This document shows positions 59,066 through 64,000 of a stretch of DNA of 64,000 nt, in pieces. Origin of the DNA: an uncultured Flavihumibacter sp. (GTDB lineage: Bacteria; Bacteroidota; Bacteroidia; Chitinophagales; Chitinophagaceae). Both the position numbers and the translations under genes were made by a program. Within the stretch, counting starts at the first letter, position 1. Each line of letters begins with the position of its first letter. The notes beneath the pieces are model-generated. The model worked only from the letters and a program-made list of their open reading frames with translations. It was not told where the DNA came from and did no database searches. The stretch is taken from positions 1 to 64,000 of the forward strand of contig CABHOY010000051.1 of the NCBI GenBank assembly GCA_902168105.1. Direction: 5' to 3'.

Positions 59066-61645
59066 ATGGGGTTTGTGACCTATATATCTTTATTGAGGAA
59101 GTACCGTTGTTTTCTTTATTCAATGGTATTACTGGTGCTGTCTTATTCCCTCTCCGCACAGGAAAAGTATGGGCTGGAATTTGCGAGTAAAGGGATAGAT
59201 CCGGAATATAGAACAGGGGTTAATTTCTTCCCGGAAAAACTGTTAACCGTTACTCACAACTTTTCCCTTGCCTTCGATCTTTCTCTTATGCCGGATGCCG
59301 GCTCTTATTTCGGATATATTTTTCGACTAACAGATGAGAAGAAGCAGCACATCGACCTCGTATTTAATATGAGGACTTCCTCATTTGATCTTATCGGAGG
59401 AGATGCGTATTCAGGCATATCCATTAAAACCACTCCTCAGACTTTTTTCCATAAATGGCATAACATACGGTTAGACATCAATAATGATCAGCGCACATTT
59501 ATGCTGTGGATGAATGGGAAACAGATCGGCAAAGCCCCCTTTACTTTCCCTGCCGGCCACAAATGGCAGCTTTCGTTTGGCGCCAACCGCTACGATGAGG
59601 CGAAGATCCTTGACCTCCCTCCCATGCGGTTGCGGGATGTTAAGATCTATAAAGACGATGCACTAACGCACCACTGGCCGCTGGACGAGGACACAGGCGT
59701 CATAGCCAGGGATATTGTTGATGAAGGGAAAGCCACTATTGAGAATCCCATCTGGCTGGCATATACTTGTCGCAACTGGCAGCAGTCGGCCGATTTTGTA
59801 ACCATGGGTAATGCCAGTGTCGCATTCGATAGCGAACAGGGAATTGTATATATCGGTGGGCAGGATTCTATGTATTATTATAACTGCGGGAAAAATATCC
59901 TCCGGGCAGACCGGCTGGAACAAGCGCAGGGATTACCAGCGGGTAATATGACTGTTTTCGGCGGAATGCAGCTTTACAACTTCTTACCCGACCTGAAAAA
60001 GGTGTCTACATATGACGGGGAACATCACGTATGGGATTTCAACGCAGACAAGGACAGCGTGACGAGATTCTGGCATGCCAACAGGTATTATGCTCCCTTC
60101 GACAGTTCTATTTATGTTATAGGAGGATATGGTTATTACCATTTCACCAACCAGGTACAACGTTATTCCACCACCCGCCATACCTGGGATAACCTCGATA
60201 TCGGAGGTGATAACTATACTCCCCGCTATATGTCGGCGCTAGGCACGACGCCTGATGGCGATTCCGCCTATATCATCGGCGGCTATGGCAGTGTTTCCGG
60301 CGATCAGCTGCTGAATCCACATAACCTTTACGACCTTCTTCTTTTTGACGCCAAAGCCAGAACATTCCGAAAAATATATCAGTTACCCGTACCAGAAAAA
60401 CCTTTTGTTTTTGGCAGTTCTATGGTTGTCGATACCAAAAGCCAAAGCTATTATGCGTTGACCTTCGGGAACGACAGGATGCGATCTTCTCTGCAACTCA
60501 TCAAAGGTTCACTGCTACGTCCTGAATATACAAAGCTAGCCGGCGAAATACCTTTCCGATATTTTGACATCCGTTCTAGTGTTGAGCTCTTCTATTATGC
60601 GAAAGGACAAAAACTGATTGCAGTGGTACGTTACACGCCCGAGAACCATGTGACACAGATCAGGATCTACAACATACCTTTCCCGCCCGCTTTATTGATG
60701 ACCAGCCCTGCGCCGTCACATCCCCTCAGGATATGGCTCCTGATGATAGCAGGCGTCTGTCTGGCTGTATTCCTGCTGGTCAGAAGGAAACATTTCTTCC
60801 ATTCCCAGGCCCGCCAGCCTTGGGAAGAGCCTTACACTATCAATGTCGCCACACAGGTATCCGATACCCGGCCGGCAATGACGGTGGCAGTCAGCCGGCA
60901 GGAAACTGGAGTGATCCTTCCGGCGCAGTCCAGGCCATCTATTTTACTCTTTGGTCAGTTCACAATATTGGACAAAGAAGGGACCAATATCAGCAAGTTA
61001 TTCAGTCCGCTGGTAAAAGAACTTTTCCTGCTATTGTTATTACATTCCCTACCTGACAAAAAAGGCATCACATCCGAAAAGATCAATGAAACACTCTGGC
61101 CAGGCAGAGCTGCAAAGGACGCTAAGAATAATCGCTCAGTAAATATTGTTAAGCTGAAAGCTATACTCGATAAACTGGGACATTATACGCTGGAAAAAGA
61201 GGATAGCAAATGGGTGCTCCATTTTGATAATGACCACGTCGATATAGACCTGCTGCAATACTCTGGACTGTCTGACTACAAAAGTGATAGTGACATCCGC
61301 CAGCTGGTGAATATCACAGGGAGGGGCGGTTTATTGTCCGAAACGGAGTACAGCTGGCTGGACAAGTTCAAGTCAGACATCGCTACGGAGGTCACCCTCC
61401 TTTTTATTAACTATCTCAACCAGTGGTCAGCCCAGTTATCGCCGGAGCGGACCATCGCCATTACCAATTGTATACTCAATTTTGACCCTCTGAGCGAGGA
61501 AGCTGTTATGTTCAAATGCCGGGCCCTGGTAACACTCAGGCAGCATGCTGCCGCCAGGACTATCTATAATAATTTCGTCAGGGAATACAAAGACATTTAC
61601 GGAGAGATGTTCCGGAAAGAATACCAGGAATTATTGGTCGACTAA
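59066..61645 (+). CDS. Membrane-spanning regulator: sensor, one TM helix, winged helix and BTAD/TPR output
   Basis: The 859-residue protein has a signal peptide (to about residue 31, SLSAQ), a LamG-like domain (about 45-200; FHKWHNIRLDINNDQRTFML), a kelch-like propeller (about 230-545; SSIYVIGGYGYYHFTNQVQR and DSAYIIGGYGSV), one helix (about 554-573, RIWLLMIAGVCLAVFLLVRR), a winged-helix (about 630-720, LFGQFTILDKEGTNISKLF, EKINETLWPGR) and a BTAD-like helical end (TIAITNCILNFDPLSEEAVM, RTIYNNFVREYKDIYGEMFR). It is divergent from the SusCD operon, so I infer that it senses a periplasmic ligand and controls that operon. The family's DNA targets are not known to me. Confidence 0.82.
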   Translation: MGFVTYISLLRKYRCFLYSMVLLVLSYSLSAQEKYGLEFASKGIDPEYRTGVNFFPEKLLTVTHNFSLAFDLSLMPDAGSYFGYIFRLTDEKKQHIDLVFNMRTSSFDLIGGDAYSGISIKTTPQTFFHKWHNIRLDINNDQRTFMLWMNGKQIGKAPFTFPAGHKWQLSFGANRYDEAKILDLPPMRLRDVKIYKDDALTHHWPLDEDTGVIARDIVDEGKATIENPIWLAYTCRNWQQSADFVTMGNASVAFDSEQGIVYIGGQDSMYYYNCGKNILRADRLEQAQGLPAGNMTVFGGMQLYNFLPDLKKVSTYDGEHHVWDFNADKDSVTRFWHANRYYAPFDSSIYVIGGYGYYHFTNQVQRYSTTRHTWDNLDIGGDNYTPRYMSALGTTPDGDSAYIIGGYGSVSGDQLLNPHNLYDLLLFDAKARTFRKIYQLPVPEKPFVFGSSMVVDTKSQSYYALTFGNDRMRSSLQLIKGSLLRPEYTKLAGEIPFRYFDIRSSVELFYYAKGQKLIAVVRYTPENHVTQIRIYNIPFPPALLMTSPAPSHPLRIWLLMIAGVCLAVFLLVRRKHFFHSQARQPWEEPYTINVATQVSDTRPAMTVAVSRQETGVILPAQSRPSILLFGQFTILDKEGTNISKLFSPLVKELFLLLLLHSLPDKKGITSEKINETLWPGRAAKDAKNNRSVNIVKLKAILDKLGHYTLEKEDSKWVLHFDNDHVDIDLLQYSGLSDYKSDSDIRQLVNITGRGGLLSETEYSWLDKFKSDIATEVTLLFINYLNQWSAQLSPERTIAITNCILNFDPLSEEAVMFKCRALVTLRQHAAARTIYNNFVREYKDIYGEMFRKEYQELLVD

Positions 61646-61653
61646 AAAAAGTT

Positions 61654-61691
61654 TAGGGTTGTGACATTCCTGCTGACATAGGGTTGTCACA
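61654..61691 (+). promoter_or_regulatory. 25-bp-spaced direct repeats
   Basis: TAGGGTTGTGACA (61654-61666) and TAGGGTTGTCACA (61679-61691) lie upstream of the DinB-fold gene. They may be operator sites. Confidence 0.5.
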
Positions 61692-61734
61692 AGGCGGTCG
61701 TTACTTTGTTTCAGAAACAAAAAAACACGCAATC

Positions 61735-62259
61735 ATGGAACTCATTCAATCTCTCCTCAAAGAAATGGAACAGGAAGCACAGACAACCCGTAAAATGCTT
61801 TCTATCATTCCTAATGATAAGTTCAACTGGCAGCCGCACCCCAAGAGCATGACCATCATCCGGCTGGCTACACATATTGCAGAACTGCCAAGTTGGGTCA
61901 GCATGGTACTGACCACAGAAGAACTGGACTTCTCCGCCAACCCATACGATCCGAAGGTTATCAATAATGTAGAAGAACTGCTGGCCTATTTCGAAGAATG
62001 TCTGGCTGACGGCAGGGCACATCTTGAGAAAGCAAAGCTCTCCCAGTTCGACGAGAAATGGACACTGAGGAATGGCGATGATATTTATGATGTATCCCCC
62101 AAAGGAGAAGTGATCCGTATGTCATACAGCCAGATCGTACATCACAGGGCACAGTTAGGAGTATTCCTGCGTTTGCTGGATATTCCTATCCCGGGTAGTT
62201 ATGGCCCAAGTGCAGATGAAGAATTTACAGTAGCGGTAGTAGATACGCCAACATTATAA
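61735..62259 (+). CDS. DinB-fold (DUF664-like) protein
   Basis: The 174-residue protein has the four-helix DinB fold with metal-ligand His residues in RLATHIAELPSW (about 46) and SQIVHHRAQLGVFL (about 137-141), and the opening LLKEMEQEAQTTRKMLSIIP. The family includes thiol-dependent enzymes such as bacillithiol transferases; activity here is unknown. The ATG at 61735 matches the family start. Confidence 0.88.
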   Translation: MELIQSLLKEMEQEAQTTRKMLSIIPNDKFNWQPHPKSMTIIRLATHIAELPSWVSMVLTTEELDFSANPYDPKVINNVEELLAYFEECLADGRAHLEKAKLSQFDEKWTLRNGDDIYDVSPKGEVIRMSYSQIVHHRAQLGVFLRLLDIPIPGSYGPSADEEFTVAVVDTPTL

Positions 62260-62332
62260 ACGGGAAACCAGGGGAATTGATCAGGAATTGAAAGCCCCGC
62301 CATTCGCCTCAATCCTGGTCAGTTAAAAAAGA

Positions 62333-62382
62333 CGTTGCTACAAACACATAGTTCCGCATGGAGCTATGCGTTTGTAGCAACG
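62333..62382. terminator. Long hairpin between convergent genes
   Basis: CGTTGCTACAAACACATAG and CTATGCGTTTGTAGCAACG pair with one mismatch, plus inner AGTTCC/GGAGCT; 24-bp arms in all. It lies between the convergent DinB-fold and von Willebrand A genes. Confidence 0.75.
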
Positions 62383-62395
62383 CCTTATACCAACC

Positions 62396-63790
62396 CTATA
62401 GCTTGATTTCCGCCGATTTCACTTTTTTAGTCTCATAATTGACCGACTTATTCATCTTTTGATACATTTTCTTTTCCGACTCGCGCATCACTTTTACGGA
62501 GTCCATCTGCTGTACGTACGTCGTCATCTTTTTCACCTGTTCATCCAGTTTAGGTGAATTATACTTCACTTGTTTTTCCTTTAACACCTTCACAGCTGCA
62601 GCACCTTTCATGCGGGCAGATTCATAGTACCCTTTATCCACATCTGCCATCACATCGTCAAATCTTTCAGTAGATTCAAATAGCGCAAGCATTTCCTGCA
62701 CGTCCTTCTCCTCTCCTGTCTTAATCAGTTCTTTATCCGTAGTTACTTTGACCTGCACCGGTTTTCCTTCTTTCACCTGGTCAAAGGTTGCCGCGTCCGT
62801 ATATCCCAATGTACAATCGAACCGCAGATTGTCCGTAAACCGGGCCCTGGACTTCAGTTTGATCAAAATAGCTTTCTCGTCATTGGCATAAATATCGTTA
62901 AAACGGATCAGCACTTTCCCATCCTTTACTTCATAAGGATAGCCGTACACGTGCTGGCACTCCAGGCCTTCGGGAATAGTCACCTGCGCCCAGGCATTCT
63001 GCGCTACTACGTTCAACAGTCCCTTCAATTCGCGGGCAAACAATTGAGGTATCTTGTCAGCACTGTCGATGAAGTAATAATTGGCCCTGCCGGTTTCCGC
63101 CAGCATGGTCAGCAGGTCTTCATTATAATCGGCGCCCAGCCCGAATGTGGATAACGCGATCCCATCTTCCAGGTATTTCTTTTCAGTCAGTTTTTTTAAT
63201 TGCTGCGGATCGGTGATACCTTCATTCGCCAGCCCGTCTGTTAGCAGCAATACCCTGTTCACATATCCTTCCTTACGGGTGCTTTTTACCTGCGTATATC
63301 CTTCCAGCATACCACCACTCAGGTTAGTGGCGCCTCTATCAGAGATCTTATCTACCGTATTCTTCAGCGCTTCCTTATTCTTCACCGGCTGCGAACCACT
63401 GGTCACTTCTACTTTATTGTCATAGTTAACAATAGACAGATAATCTGATGTACTTAACTGATCTATCAGGAACTTGGCAGCACGCCTTGCATATTCGATC
63501 TTCTCCCCTGCCATAGAACCGCTTCTGTCCAGCACCAATGAAATGTTCAGCGGCACTCTTGGCTTATCGGACGCCCCTGCCCCACTCTTAATATTCACAT
63601 ACAGATAACAATCGCCGGCGCTGTTCTGTAACAACCAGCTGTTGCCCGGTTTTACTTCCCAATTGATCACTTTATTATCATCTGATTTTGCAGGCGCAGT
63701 ATTGTCGCTATTGTGTCCGGTCCGGCTACCACTGGAAGTCAGCCACACAGGTATCGTTAAACTTGCAAGGAAAAGTAAGGCAAACTGCAT
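62396..63790 (-). CDS. Exported von Willebrand A domain protein
   Basis: The 464-residue protein has an N-terminal signal (about 1-20) and a von Willebrand A domain (about 75-255) with the metal site LDRSGSMAGEKIEYARRAAK (about 82-101) and LLTDGLANEG. A Bacteroidota-type C-terminal part follows (DNLRFDCTLGYTDAATFDQV, then a helical coiled end). Such proteins bind metal-dependent ligands in the periplasm; partner unknown. The ATG at 63790 begins the signal peptide; 21 earlier codons are not supported. Confidence 0.85.
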   Translation of the reverse strand: MQFALLFLASLTIPVWLTSSGSRTGHNSDNTAPAKSDDNKVINWEVKPGNSWLLQNSAGDCYLYVNIKSGAGASDKPRVPLNISLVLDRSGSMAGEKIEYARRAAKFLIDQLSTSDYLSIVNYDNKVEVTSGSQPVKNKEALKNTVDKISDRGATNLSGGMLEGYTQVKSTRKEGYVNRVLLLTDGLANEGITDPQQLKKLTEKKYLEDGIALSTFGLGADYNEDLLTMLAETGRANYYFIDSADKIPQLFARELKGLLNVVAQNAWAQVTIPEGLECQHVYGYPYEVKDGKVLIRFNDIYANDEKAILIKLKSRARFTDNLRFDCTLGYTDAATFDQVKEGKPVQVKVTTDKELIKTGEEKDVQEMLALFESTERFDDVMADVDKGYYESARMKGAAAVKVLKEKQVKYNSPKLDEQVKKMTTYVQQMDSVKVMRESEKKMYQKMNKSVNYETKKVKSAEIKL

Positions 63791-63909
63791 AGCAATAGTT
63801 TTAGGGTAAACGAATAATTTAAGCGTAGGATGCAAACGATCCCAACATTCCATAATGTCCCATGCTACTTTAACATTTCTTTGGCGATCTTTGTATTACT
63901 GCGGCTATC

Positions 63910-64000
63910 ATGGAAGGTGAAACACATAGGAAACAACGAAAGATCATTCATATAGATATGGATGCATTTTATGCATCTGTAGAGCAGCGGGACAATCCTG
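63910..64000 (+). CDS. dinB: DNA polymerase IV, N-terminal fragment (window edge)
   Basis: The first 30 codons read MEGETHRKQRK then IIHIDMDAFYASVEQRDNP, the conserved opening of Y-family DNA polymerase IV with the first catalytic Asp in IDMDAFYASVE. It is cut by the window end. It performs error-prone translesion synthesis. Divergent from the von Willebrand A gene. Confidence 0.9.
   Translation, partial: MEGETHRKQRKIIHIDMDAFYASVEQRDNP

Noticed and set aside
1..64000. CRISPR arrays, insertion sequences, integrases, prophage genes
   Set aside because: No spaced identical repeats, transposase or integrase motifs were seen on either strand.

Overview
The window looks like chromosomal DNA of a Bacteroidota species, most likely a Chitinophaga-like member of the Chitinophagaceae. 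The reasons are a SusC/SusD outer-membrane pair, several GH genes (GH127, GH128-like), LytTR/LytS and AraC regulators, Bacteroidota-type -7 boxes (TAnnTTTG) and many short lipoproteins. The genus is an inference from protein style; no marker gene was compared. I see no insertion sequence, prophage, integrase or CRISPR array.

Layout. 1-3.4 kb: a secreted beta-lactamase-fold hydrolase, an unknown exported protein, a probably frameshifted small gene and a bacilliredoxin. 3.7-8.3 kb: a four-gene thiol/disulfide operon (DUF2911, DsbD-alpha-like, DsbD/CcdA-thioredoxin, TlpA-like). 8.4-9.9 kb: an unknown small protein and a lipoprotein. 10-23 kb: a stress-type accessory block with a bestrophin, an AhpD-like protein, DGPF/YCII proteins (one dead copy), an ECF42-like sigma factor, an orphan SdhC-like protein, an NmrA-type oxidoreductase, a 1069-residue sigma-54 activator with four GAF-like modules, HxlR, an alpha/beta hydrolase and an unknown protein. 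23-35 kb: a LytTR two-component pair, two AraC regulators beside GH127 and SDR genes, OsmC, TetR-DUF1348, a haem-binding/P460 cytochrome and a beta-hydroxyacid dehydrogenase. 35-41 kb: a truncated cytochrome, GH128-like, AKR, thioredoxin, a lipase-like pseudoenzyme, an AhpD-like protein and pirin. 41-43.7 kb: a Ro60/Rsr (TROVE) gene, six tandem Y-like RNAs and a tRNA-Glu. 43.9-52.5 kb: a MauE/DUF6520 cluster, MFS-MarR-OsmC, a YiiX-type hydrolase and a TPR protein. 52.8-61.6 kb: a SusCD-endonuclease/phosphatase-fold operon facing a membrane-bound regulator. 61.7-64 kb: a DinB-fold protein, a von Willebrand A protein and the start of DNA polymerase IV.

Two systems stand out. (1) Downstream of the Ro protein gene are six tandem RNAs. 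All share a closing stem, a GRTGTCGT...CTTCG 5' strand and a second helix, and both helices are kept by compensatory changes. Three carry a circularly permuted tRNA-like module, as in the bacterial YrlA Y RNAs; one has a reduced module and two have none. (2) Around the sigma-54 activator lie three sigma-54-type -24/-12 promoters. Each has a pair of 14-bp CACTRTATT-type sites about 30 bp apart, with the near site exactly 56 bp from the -24 element. They point to the bestrophin/DGPF operon, the NmrA-type gene and the unknown-hydrolase operon, so this looks like a compact local sigma-54 regulon.
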